A DNA stretch of 64,000 bases from Stratiolaelaps scimitus. Its lineage: Eukaryota > Arthropoda > Arachnida > Mesostigmata > Laelapidae. The position numbers and the translations under genes are program-made. The notes under the pieces are model-generated. The model was not told the DNA's origin. It saw nothing but the letters and a program-made list of their open reading frames with translations, and ran no database searches. Of this stretch, positions 48,383 through 61,042 are shown one piece after another. The stretch's first letter is position 1. Each line of letters starts with the position of its first letter. Location: NCBI GenBank assembly GCA_019614645.1, contig JABWDB010000021.1:744001-808000 (forward strand), in the 5' to 3' direction.

Positions 48383-51300
48383 ACGATATCTCACTCATAC
48401 TTCCTAAATCTTGCGAATAGATAGTTTACACTAAAGATGCGATAAATATTATAGATCGATTGGAAGTTATTGTTGATGCAGAATGAGTGGACGTAGTTTG
48501 GAGTTTACTCAGGGAAGCAGACAACTTGTGAGGATTGGTTTTGTATCATTGGCGGGCGAGCTTTCTCATTTTACCAGAATGAGCAAAATTGCTTGACTTA
48601 TTTTGTTGTTCACCTTGGATAAATCTTATTTTCTATTTATAGAGATTGCCGCGAGATGGGTGTAAAAAGCCGGAGGACGCAGGTTCAAACCAGTCCATCA
48701 CACATATATATTCAACATGAGTGCTTAAAGAAACAAAGTATTGCACATTATAGCGATTGTGTTTTTCTCACCTGGAGCAAGCACTTTACAATACAAGAGC
48801 AACCCCACCCACGTGGGGCTACCGAGCGTGACTAGGACCAAATAGAGGGAGCCTCGATGGCGAATTGTGGTCACGCAACACCCGAATCATCGTCGAGTGA
48901 GTTCAGCACTTAACCATCCTATTCTATAACACTAGGCGGTCGGCACCAATTTGAGTTTACTTTTAAAGAAATCTGTTCTTATGAAAGAGTGCTGAAACTA
49001 CGTCAATAAGATTGCAGTTATGAGTTTGCAAATAACTGTGCCTTGAAAATAATTGGAGTGATTTAATCTGTAGCTGAATTTACATTTCACCAGCAACTGC
49101 AGAGCAAACTTGCTCAAGCTCAAAGTTAAAGATATCACATTTTAGTACAACTTAAGCAGCTAGCTTCTTCTAGCTTTTGCTTATGCGACGTAGTGTTAAT
49201 GATATACTTATAGAGTGTATCACATGTAGAGTTGCGTAGATGTAAAATAATGATGGCATAATGAATACTTATCAGCCTGTTCCATTGTGAAAAGGCTTGT
49301 AGTGTTACATTTCGAAAATACGATGATATAAATAGGGTATGTTTTCTTTTTTTATGTAAAGAAATTGTTCACACTAACGCATTGTAAATGGTGCCGCGCA
49401 CAATTTTCGCAGACTGTAGCTAGCAATCATTTGGGCGAATTATAGTTGTCAATGACCCACCTCCGGTAGTAATCTTTTCCAACTAACCTTCATCGTTCAT
49501 TCTCCACGAAGAACGATACCACGTCTCCATAGATCTAACAGATCTTTCACTAGTTAAACATTAACAAGAACGACCAGAAAAATCCTTCTTCCAAAGCTCT
49601 ATTTATCTCATGAGGAGATTACCCGCCTTTGGGATTAACTTGTAAAGGCTTCCGATGCGATTCGTCAGATCCCTTCAGTCAATAACACTCAATCCAATCA
49701 GGTGGCGCACCATTCATCATGAAACTGTAGCTTTCTTCTTCTTGCCGCAAGGATACGGCAGATGTATTTAGCAGCATCTCTCAGGTGCTGCTTAATCGAT
49801 AACTGCCTAGGTTCGTTGACTGAGGTTAGTTACAAACGCCGGTTAGTATTTAGCCAATGTCAATAAATGAACGATCATTACAATTCTTCCCTTCTATTAT
49901 ATCATAGCGATGTAATAGATAATACAATTCAACGACTGCACTCCGGTACAAATTCGATTACTGTGCACATTAAATTACTATGCATATTGTTGAAGTATAA
50001 CACAACAAGTATTCCTTACCAAGGTGCACAATTGCATACTTTGTCGTATTGTTCGAGTCAGAGATATTATATCACGTGGTAAAGAAAAGCCAGGTAATGG
50101 AAGACAAGACTATTAGCATCTAGATCTCGTCCTTAGGAAAACTTAAATATTCACGTGACTCTTGAATTGGCCAGAAGTAGACAGATATAATATTATTTGT
50201 AATTAATTATACAAATGTGTCATTACATTGTATAATCCTACATGTTCTATTTATTCGGCTTATCATTGAGTAGACAGAACTGACGTAAGATACATCAATA
50301 TTAAGAGAGACGAGTCTGAAATAACGCAATACCATTAGTTTATTAAACTGTTCTCAATGTCTGTATATATACGGACAATCATGTTTAATCGGCGTGTTTA
50401 CTCAGTCATTCATTCTATTTTATCAAAGCAGAATATAATAAATAAAAGACAAGCCTGGGATCATAGTTGCCACAAGATTTGCCTCAATTACCGACTGCTA
50501 TAAAGTTAATATTATTTTCATTAAACCCGATAAAATGTAACCATCGCACCAGAGAATTGCGATAGGCAAACGAATAACATAGTGTACATTTATTATTGGC
50601 ATTGAACAACTACTTGCTTTGTGTTTGCATGAAATTTCGAATGATATGGACCATGAGAACGAATATAATACTTGAGCTCATAACTGAGAAGCCGCTCCAA
50701 ACACTTGCCTCGAGGTCAGTGTTGTTAGACTTTCCTGAGCAGTTAAGGCACGAAACTATGCAATCGTGTATAATAGTTAGTGTAATTTTAAATGGCACAG
50801 CTTGCTGAATGAAGCGAACAAAGGATATAAAGAAAAACTCCGTCTATAGAGGCATTGGACCATAAGTATACGGGGCATGCTGTAACTACAATGTGCACAT
50901 AACACCACCTGGTAACAATATGCGCTAGTGGGGTATAGCGTTAGCCCGCTTTTGTTGTCGAGCAGTGATCCAATAATGGACCCACGCCAAGAAAATGCAC
51001 AAGCTAGTTTCGTGCCCACCCTCCGCATGTACCCACCTAGATAGGGCCCTGAGCTGCTGTCAGGAAATACAGCTCGAAGGCAATAAGCAATGTCTCCCCA
51101 CAAGAACTCTCCGCGAACCGCTGTCCCAGAATATAAGCAACACGCGAGTCCTATTGAACTCAGGTGACTGTGACCGCTAATGCGACTCCCTATTGTGAGG
51201 TATTTGCTTCACGTAACAGTAATCGATTTGATGGTGGAATTCATAGGGCGGCGTAGCTATCGTGGGAATGCCGTCGAGTTCCTTCCCCATACGAAAGGTT

Positions 51301-54300
51301 TGTCGTAAACCTTCGCGCTCTGCCCACGCGCCCCATTCGATCGCCTCCGTTGGGAGCTCACATCAGCGACTCGACAAGAGAGACCGGATCGAGCACAGGG
51401 GGTTTAAGGGGAGGGCCTGGTTCAAGCACAAGGGGAGAAAATTTCCATAAATTTAATTTTGTCAAGCAGAGCGTCTCACAACAGCGGTTCGTGGTACCCC
51501 ACGCCCTATTACATCCCCATCCATCCCTAGCACGGCTCGTTCAGTTCCGGAAGGATCTCCCTGTCGGCCGCCGCCCCCTGAATCTTGAACGGTAATTCCA
51601 TGGGGACACGACCGGTGAAGGGGCGGTGAAGGGGCGGAGCCACTCGGGCAGAACAACGATGTTACGCGCTTCGATTTGCAAGAGCTAAGCGAACACGAAA
51701 ATGACATGAGCGCATGTTGATACTGTGGTCGTCGTTCTGGGGCAGGCTAGTTGTCTATGAACTGCGTGATTAACCACCAGTGCCGTCGCCACTGACGCTA
51801 AGCGACCGGTGTTGTCTGTCTGCCCGGCTTTGGTCCACGATTGGAAACGACGTTGTTAACATCATCACCATTCATATCCACATAGAGCGCTTTTTACAGT
51901 ACCTCTGAGCGTTCTTCCTGCCGATAATAGGGTAAGGTGTACACGCAGAACATCTAGGGATTGTTCGGTAGAGCTGTACCATAACGCTATGGGAAAGCTA
52001 CACGAGGGGTGAGAGCTACGGAGGATGGACACATAATCACACAGGTAGGGATCAGCAATACGGAGAAGTGGAAGGGGACGATCCGCCTTTGCCACCTTCC
52101 TCCCGTATGTGATAACACCAACGACAATAAGTAATATGAGATGGGACAGGCTCCATCCTTAGCGATGCAGGCAACCGGACGATCAGCATCATCAATGTAA
52201 CTCTGCTGCCGCTTGACGCTTAGGACGAGAACCAGCGCAGACTACTCTGCTTCCTATAACTCGAAACAGCAAAATAGAGACATAGATCGAAAAGTTTGTT
52301 CCGTGAGTTCCACTCTCTGATGTTCCTTGTACGGACCCGTGGTATGTCGATCCCAGAAGATCTACGAAGAAAAACGGCCATTTGCAGGGTAAAGATTAGA
52401 TAACAGCTACATAGTTGTGCAGTTGGTTGGGTGCGAGTATCATCTCCTCCTTCTTGGATTCCCGTCCCGCTACGTTGTTGGGTGTGGGATCAGAAGAGAG
52501 AGAAAGGGAGTGTGGGTTTGGATAGTGAAAGCGGGAAATGAAAATGATGATCCATGACGCGCAGATAACCACCCTGCCCTTCGTCGGGCTGATTGGTTGA
52601 GGGGGGAAACGCGAAGGGATAAAAGGCGGAGAGAAGGGGAAACATCATACCAGGACCTAGAGGGAGAATCTCCGATGAGGCCACACAACACAGAAATACT
52701 GGCTCGTCCATAGTAGGGGACGGTCGTGATGGTAGTGATGGTGGTGGAGGCGGCGGCGACTCCAGATGACGAACCAACTATAACAAACGCGGCTCTCGGC
52801 TACAATGATGAGAGGGTGAACTTGTCTGCTAAGTGGACATTTCACAGAGATTGAAGCTCTAACGAAGAGTTGGAGGGTCGTCTCAGCTGGAGCGCTCGTT
52901 GCTGCATGAGACAGCACTTGGGGCGTATGAAGGGATCGGAGAGGTTGAGTCTAAGAGAGTTTAGTTAGCTATTTTGTGGGAGTCTCATCGAGGAGGAAGC
53001 TTGCGGAGAGGTCGGAATGGAAATAGTTAGGGTCGCTCTGGTGAGATCTCACATTCCCCCTTCTCCTCCCACACTAGAAGACCTCTGCTGGTTCCCCTTC
53101 GTTCAACCCTGCCAAGATAGCTTTCCCTTCGTCTAACGGCATTTGTTGGCATCTGTCGCAAACGACTCAGCCACCTACGCCCCTAGTAGAATCCCATAAC
53201 TCTCCGATCTCACGAGCCAACCTCCGAATTACCGAATGAGGAATCCGTGAACGATTTGCGTCATTTGGAGGGTGGATATTACAAGAGCGTAAGTTCTGGC
53301 ACCCGCCGAGATGGCACTTTTCTGCCAAATAACGTAACGTCGCGTTAGATGGCTGCGAGTGTCGACCTCCTCGGGGCAGAATTCCGATTCAGAACGTATA
53401 GAGTCATCACTCTACGACTACCACTTTGTCTACTACCGGCGTAGCCATGCAATGCTACGCCGGCTCGTCGTAACTATCGTAACGGCTGAATATGTAGTGC
53501 ACTCGCAGTTGCTGGCTCGACCGAAGGAAGCCCCGAAGGAAACCTTGCTCGAAAAAAATCAAAGTGGTTAAGTGAATTCCTCAATACTTCAACAGAGATA
53601 ATCGCACAGCGCATCGTTATGACTCTATAGCATTGAAGTTGAAATTCGCTCGTTGAAGAAGGGCTTTCGTTTCTCTTTGTCAAATTTTTTAACTCACTAT
53701 ATTTTCTTACACGTGTTGAATATCGCAGCTCAACCTACGTAGACGGGTCATTAGTCGGAAAAATCGAAATCTCGTTTCCTCGAACATATACACCTGTAAG
53801 ACTGATATGCTCAGTTTGTATTTGTAGACTATTTTCGCAGACGTATCTTGAATATGAAATGTCCGAAGTATTCAATTAGATTTGAAACACAGCATGTTCA
53901 CAATAGTCAGGTGCGATTTTCCGAAGGTCAAGTAGTATTAGAGAATCAATGTATTTTCTAATACCTCGCGATCGCAAGTGATTCAAGACGAGGACCCGAA
54001 ACATTTGCTAGACAACACGTCCCATCCATTCCATGAAGGTCCCTTTGGGGCCGAGGATTTGTGGTAGCAACCCATGGGTAAGGTAAATTGTTAAATCAGT
54101 TTACCCCTCGAATGCTCGTAGTTCTCACGCTTTACCTTCCAATGGTAGCTGGCATAGAAGACACTCCCGTCAAAGACCTTTGGAGATGCGCTCACTGTTT
54201 GTTATTTATGTAAAGGCGCAAGCGGGCCAGATTTGAGGAGTGCCTTGTCTCCTGAGATCGTACACATCGCTGCTGCGGCTAAGACGAACCCAAGACAACA

Positions 54301-57013
54301 ATAACCGCACGCAGGCAAATCGGCCAGATCGTGTCAGTCGACTTGCTGATCGGCTTCAAACAAAGCAGATCCAATACTGAATCCTCAGGCGACCGAGTCC
54401 TAAAGATCTGTTGGTACGTGATCGAAGTGTAAATCCGTCCATAAATCGAAGTTGAGCTCCGATCCAGAGGACGATCCACGAATTCGATAACCATTTCAAT
54501 TTTGACCACTCGCCTTACTCCAAAGCTTTTTTGCCTATTTCACTGTCACTGTTCAGTGGGCGCGCCTAGGGACCTTTTGGAAGATTTCTTCCTGTGCGAC
54601 GCGCATGAAAGATAATACAGCCGGCATTGTAGCAGATGTCGAATGTGAATCTCCGTGACTGTCTGGGTGGAAACGATAGAGGTAACGGGAAATACTTCCC
54701 CGCGTATGCGCGATATCGCCCTGCAATGATGTTCATTCTCCTATCCTGCATCTACGGATATCATACCATTGTCTCCCACAGCCACCAAGCTTCGCTACCT
54801 GCCCGATTTAGCCCCTCTGGGGATTGGCCTGAGCTATGGCGACTGAAAAGGAGGCCATGCGGAACTTTCTCGCTGGCGAGACGCTTAGCATAGAATGCTT
54901 TGGCACATATAGAAATCAAAGAAATAAGTCTGGCGGTTATGCACTCTACGAAAATTAAATAGAAGAGAACTGAAATATGAGCCTGTTGTGGAAGTATAAA
55001 AGTCCAACACCGGTAAAATGCAGATAAAATCACATAACGAAAAAGGAACAGAATTAGACAAAAAAAGACGTCATAAGCCTCCTATTTCCCCACAAATAAA
55101 CAAATATTGAAGACCATGCCTAAAAGGTTAGAAGTATCTATTTCTATTAATAAAAAAAAAGCTTGCAAAATCGATTATATACGGTAATGTATAGCAAAAA
55201 TGAATAATTGTTCTGTACCCGAAGGGCAGGTGAGTGCCCGCACTGCTGGATTACTGGCGCTGTTGCATCCTGTCGTTATCTTCTACTGAGCTCGCACATG
55301 GCGAACTTCAGTCGTCGATAAAAGCGAGTGACGCTTTCATCCTTGAAAGTAGGGGCTGAATTGGGGACGCCATCATTTAATCGTGTGCCTGTTTCCCCCG
55401 CTAGCTCCCCTGGCCATTTCCCCGAGCTCTTCCGGAACATACCCCAACTGGCGCTTTGTTATTAGTCGAGTGGCTGAATGGCGGCTCCGCTGTGATGCGA
55501 TTGATATCTGCTTGCAGCTGCTTTAAGCCCGCAATCCTCTTAACTTGGCTTCGTGCGGGGGTAAAGTAGGGTAGAATGGGGTAGAGTCGAGTCACCCCGG
55601 CAGCAATAGCAGTGAGAGGGCCGCCAACCTCATCGTTGTCGTCGTAGGAAGGCCCATCTCCAGTGCGGACGGACGAGCTGGAACAGATGCGGGCAAAGGC
55701 AGCGACGACGAATAAATGAGATTACGATTCCTGGCATACGTTCTCGCGGACAAACGAGTTCTGGTGTCGGTCTCTGTGCGGGCCATTGATCAGACTCATC
55801 CGAGATGACATTTTCCTCGTTAAGTGAATGCGTTAAACAGTTGTGCACACACACATACACGCACGTGTTGCAGTGGTGGCGAGGCTTCCCAACAGTAATA
55901 ATTGTAATACGAACGGTGTTTGTCATTTTAAACAACATATCGCGGCTTCAAAGAGCAAGTGAATCAAGCTATTTAAGTCCAGAATAGAACGAGTGCGAGA
56001 TGATAAATGAATACACATTGATACAGCAAGATGGAAAACATCCAGATGAAATAAGTAGTCGGTTGTTGTTGTTGTGCGCGTATAGTTGTACGCAATTATT
56101 AGGTGGGTAGGTAAGGGTTTTGCCAGATATTACTGTCAGATTTCGTGGCGTTGTCCCTGGCAGGTAATTGACCATAGATATAAAATTAGCTTGTTTAAAA
56201 TACTAGGGAGCTGCCCACTGCAGTAGCCGAGGCACTTATGATTCTGTCACCGTAAAAATGTCCTCCAATCAAAAGTCCGTTAGACGGTTCTTCATGGGTA
56301 CGTTCCTGTTAAACGGCTCGCCTAACAGGACCTGCATCTCAGTGCAACCTTTTACTAACCAGACAGTCTCTAAAGCGAAGCTAGACTCAGCGCGGAAATT
56401 AGCAGTAATTTTTAACGCTCTCTGAAGCGTGCGAGCGTGCTTCAGGGCAGCGTGAATTGGCTGGAAGCGTTCTGCCAGCCACGGCTCTGGTCCTGCAATC
56501 AGCCCTGTTTAAGCACATTCTTCACTGCTCCAGAACTGAGATCACTCTATCGCAGATCGCCAATTTTAATCTACCCTTCCAGTCCAGCACTTCAACCGGC
56601 ACGCCATTGACAAGCCAAATTTACATGCAACGCCCATGCGAGCAGGACGACCACTACCCAGATGTCAGGACACCCCATATGACCTCGAGAGAGAGATTAC
56701 AGCCGCGCGCAGACAGCAACCAAACCACAATGGAGTAAATACCGAGATGGCAGGGAGCGAGCAAGCAGGGAATTATGAAATTTCCATTTCTTGAGTTTTT
56801 ACTATTACGACTGTTAGGAGCCGTAACACATCTTCGACAGGTATAGTCCCCTTGAATCTCGCTGATACTCGTACAAAGTTCGTTACTCGTAATAGCTATC
56901 TGATTGAGAGAGTAGCCTTGGAGACTACTGGACCGCTGGTCAAATGTCCTGCCGTATTCCGGGTAGCTCGTTTGCAGCACAGAAGATACGAGCGAACACC
57001 AATGAAGGCCTAG
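48383..57013. other. Long unassigned region
   Basis: No gene recognised. There is a lone B-box-like GGTTCAAACC near 48692 without a readable tRNA fold, and a perfect 10-bp-arm hairpin at 53436-53463. Between 51000 and 53300 the sequence is GC-richer with chance frames on both strands. Confidence 0.35.
53436..53463. repeat. Perfect inverted repeat, 10-bp GC-rich arms
   Basis: CCGGCGTAGC and GCTACGCCGG around an 8-nt loop. It is a strong predicted hairpin; no T run follows. Confidence 0.9.
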
Positions 57014-57178
57014 TCCCATAATGAGGATCTTGGCGGCGGCAGCGGCGACGAAGCAAAAGCAAGGAAAGAAGCCGAAGAAAGGCAAGGCCAGTCTGCTACT
57101 GGCATCGTCGTTGGCCTGCTCTACGGTTCATACGGCCAGTACGGCCCTTCAGCATACGGCGGAAGCAGCCTCAGTTAA
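57014..57178 (+). CDS. Possible terminal exon with Gly/Tyr-rich tail
   Basis: An open frame of 54 codons between an upstream in-frame TAG (57011-57013) and a TAA at 57176-57178. It has an acidic, Gly-rich start (NEDLGGGSGDEAKARKEAEE) and ends GIVVGLL then YGSYGQYGPSAYGGSSLS. Such Y-G repeats are typical of small secreted or cuticle proteins of arthropods. No ATG opens this frame, so it would have to be a 3' exon joined to an upstream one. The candidate acceptor AGs at 57013 and 57025 lack a good pyrimidine tract. A different frame over the same bases (57021-57323) begins with ATG but is of random composition. The coding call is tentative; chance is a real alternative. Confidence 0.25.
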   Translation, partial: SHNEDLGGGSGDEAKARKEAEERQGQSATGIVVGLLYGSYGQYGPSAYGGSSLS

Positions 57179-57966
57179 TCCTAGCAAGAGCGCGCGCTCT
57201 CGGCGACCGGCAGCGACGTTCGACGTCCGGCCTCTGCTTTTCCACTCGGCAGGCGCCGCCGTTGTCGGTCGTGTGCGCGAGACCATCGTAACACGACCGA
57301 CCACGGAGGCAAACGGGAACTAGAAGCGAGGGTTGAGAGAACGAAGAAAACCGGTCTACCAACTAAGACGAACGAACGCGAAAGAGCCCAGCTGTAAGAA
57401 GCATGACCTCACCCTTTGCAGATCCTCGCAACTACCACCACTAGCTATAGCGACAAGCAGAGGCAACCCACAAACCACGCCGTGAAGCTGGGTGGGAGCC
57501 CGGCAGCTGGCTGCGTCACGGCCGCCTTGCCCCGGGTTGGGAGATTGGGGGCTAGGTCTGCTGCTGCTGCCGCTGCTTCTCGTGCGGCCGCGGCTGCTGC
57601 TATTACTACTGCTACTACTATAACGGCAGGCGGATGGGCATGACACAGGGGGATATGGGGGGAGACGGAGTGGGAGGGGATCGAAAAGCGGGAAACGAGG
57701 GATGAGCTACAAACGAGTCTATTTATCATCACCCTCCGCGGGGCATCGTTTCGCGCCGACTGTCGTGTTTGAGTGTGCGCCACTGTACCACTGGGGATGG
57801 CCCTACCAGTGTCCATCCGCGACTGGTGAACGGACGAACGGCTCGTCCGCTCGCATCTTCGTCGCTTGATTTCGTTCGTTGGGAAAACGAAACGAAGTCT
57901 GTCTGTCTGTTTGTGGCCCCGTTTCCTCTATTCTCCCCGTTTCTTCTCATTCGCCCCTTTCTCATA

Positions 57967-57979
57967 CCCCCCCCCCCCC
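57967..57979. repeat. Homopolymer C run
   Basis: Thirteen consecutive C. Confidence 0.95.
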
Positions 57980-60327
57980 TCCCACGAAAAATGGAGACTG
58001 GATCTGATTGGGCTACTGTATAGGAAGTCTCCAGGAAAGACGGTGTTGGTAACGGCGTTCGGAACCCACCCAACCAGGCAAAAGTCGCCGCAGTAGTCCA
58101 TAGAGAACGAATGTGCAACCCGACGAGATATCCATGGCCCTCCAGACATATAATGGTGGGCTTAAAAAGGACGTCCTGAGACACAGGTTTCCTGTTCCTC
58201 GCCACACTGAAAAGCACATTTGTGGCAAGGCGCATGGTTGCCAGTTCATGCACTCCGTTGGTTTGGTACGTTATCAGCGGCAGACTTTACTGAGGCGAGA
58301 GAAACGCGTCACTTAGACAGCTGCCGTTTATCCTCTGATGTTGCTGCTGTTGTTGGTGTTAAGGTCCGCCAACCGGTGGCAGCATGGACAACAAGGCCGA
58401 TCCTACTACATTAGAGCCCAATTAGACTAAGTGAGAGACCACGCCACCCAGCGTTGTTATAATAGTAGCCTGATGGTGTCGCCTCGAGTGGTACGATGCT
58501 GGTTTTCGGCTGGCCGTCTGTCTCTGGTTGTCTCGTCGCAGCAAAGGTACTAGCCAGAGCAGTAGCTCCAACGAAAATTGTGTTGTATGCCGTTGTAGTA
58601 GCAGTGTCAGCGGCAATGTAATATTTATTTTAAACGACCCCTTGATGACAAAGTTAAAAATGGTTCCCTCGTCAGGGATCGAAGGTTCACTCGGGTTCTC
58701 TCGTCAGGCAGGGACATAGACGGTGACCGGTCTGCTACTTCGATGGGCCGGGGCCTGGCGCCTGCGACAGGGAGATCACACCCCACGTGCACACTATACG
58801 TTACGTCCGTTGCACAAAAATGAACGAACACGATTAACAATACCCCCTTGTACTGTCTCGTACTATACATTGTTCATGTCTTGTTCCGTTATATGCGCCT
58901 AGCTGGATAATGTCCAGCAACTGAAGACTAAAATCGGAATAAAGCGGAAACACGATCTGGAGGTTGTTGTATGAGTCGTACGGGGCAACGTGTCATGGAA
59001 TATTATGACGTACTTTATACTTTGCACAAATACGGTAGTTATGTTGATAGGCTGGCTACCCCGATAAATACACGATCCACTCTTGGCCAAAGATAACACA
59101 TATGCTTGTAAGTTTAAAAAGTGAACCCCAACGTGCTATGGGTGTAGCGGACACTTTGGGATCTGGCAAGCGAACATTCGTTCCGTACAATATAGATAAC
59201 AAACTTGCCATATTTTTTCACACATTACGCTTAAAATTTTATCAAATATCAGCAGATCAACAAACCAAAACTCGTCACTCACTTGCAAAGTCCAATTATT
59301 AGAAGCTTAGGTATTCTTGTCTAGGCTTCGGTGTTGATAGAATTCTAAAGTTATAAACAAAATGCATTCATGTAAATTGTCACCTAATTCGATAGATCGA
59401 CACAGAATGTTGAGTACTAATTATGATCAATCAGATCAGTGCACTAGTTTCACTATGTACCACTTGGTCATTATCCACCAAGAGGACCCTACATCTCAGT
59501 TGTGAGGTAGAACAAACTATGTAGAATTATTGATGCATAAAAACGAATCCGAAGAATTCCAAGGCTATGCCATATAACGCTTGCGTAGAATATCTGGGGT
59601 AGTCAGGTTAATTAGAGTCATCAAACCTGTTGAATCAAGCATCAAATCCCAGGAGTGACGAAAAAGAGTACTATACAATAGCAGACATAATTCATTTCAA
59701 AGTAGCCACTTCAACCCAAATGCACCGCGATAGCAAACAAAGATAAAGCAAAAGAAAATAAATCAGTCCAAGGCAGTCAACTAGCGCCGGGGCGTCGGAG
59801 TCTCCGGGAACAACATTGCTTCAATCTGTCGAAATTTCGAGAATTTCTATACCGGACATGAGTGTAATCAGTAAGTCCAACGGTGCTGCTTTGTCTAATC
59901 AAAGGCAAAGGCGACCAATTCGATCGGCGGACGATCCCAATAGAAACGAAAAAAGATGCCGAATTACGGTCTCCATTTTATTTCACCGGATTCGAGGAAA
60001 GAGCCCCTGGGTAAATGAGAATCGGTTTTCCCTACAGGACAGTTAACAACAGCGCACGATTCTCAGCGAAATGTTGTGAATGGGCGATGAAAAGGACTGC
60101 AAGAAACTAAAATTTTCACTTATTTGACAATGAAAGATCTTGTGTTTATACCCCATTCTACCTATTTTGAGACTAGTGGACTCTGTGTCAACTGAATTGC
60201 GCTCTGTGCGCCACGCTCCTGCAATTCTATAAGCTTATCGACCGCCCTCCTCCTAATGGTCCGGATAAAAGTTGATTTACTTTGTCGCTATCATTGGCAA
60301 TACGGCCGTCTGCCTTTGAAGCACAGC

Positions 60328-60330
<3 letters not shown>

Positions 60331-60370
<40 letters not shown>
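60331..60370. repeat. (TA)n microsatellite
   Basis: An uninterrupted TA run of 40 bp, the longest in the window. Confidence 0.97.
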
Positions 60371-60371
<1 letters not shown>

Positions 60372-61000
60372 GACACGTCCACGGATGGACACAGGGTCCG
60401 AATGGATTTGTGACTTCAATGGCTTTTTCGCTAAGTGTGCTATACGTGCAGTTGCGAACCGTTTAATCAGCCGAAAACTCTAACAGCTATCGGGTATGAT
60501 TGTCCCCAGAAATTTTACAATGACTTCCGTCTACTGAATGAAAGGCATTGCCAAAAATCGTCCCGAAGGCATCAGCGATTATAATATAGAATGTCATGTG
60601 TGCATGCTCAAAGTTACTTGAGCTTCTATCATAACGTGCAACAAGAGTTGGGTCAGTTATTTTAGAGTCAAGCACGATGGGCCATGCAGATAGATATTAC
60701 GGTGAAACAGAGCAGCTCGACAAGTCGACAAATATTGTACTCGCCACGAGACAAATTGTTCTTTACGATCGTTGCTATACTCTCGTAGTGCCGCTACAGC
60801 TGTAGAGCAATTTATTTATTCTGTTTGTCTGCTTAGGCATTTGCTCACTAGTCCGATAGTGTAGCCCATATAAAACAGAGCTACACCTACTCGCCAGGAT
60901 AAGCTCACTATCTCGGTGCAAACAAGGTACATGTTGATGATAGATGAAGAACGAAGGGGGCCCATCGGCCATCGGAAGGCAGGTTCGATATCAACCAGCA

Positions 61001-61042
61001 CACGCACACACGCATATATATATATACCTGCGTGTGTGTGTG
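61001..61042. repeat. (CA)n-(TA)n-(TG)n hairpin
   Basis: CACGCACACACGCA at 61001-61014 pairs with TGCGTGTGTGTGTG at 61029-61042 in 13 of 14 positions, with a TA-rich loop between. Confidence 0.85.

Noticed and set aside
48655..48710. tRNA gene suggested by GGTTCAAACC
   Set aside because: The T-arm does not pair and no acceptor stem can be built.
57445..58253. Frames of 123 and 174 residues on the minus strand
   Set aside because: They come from GC-rich and trinucleotide-rich sequence, overlap other frames, and show only Ala runs and no family motif.
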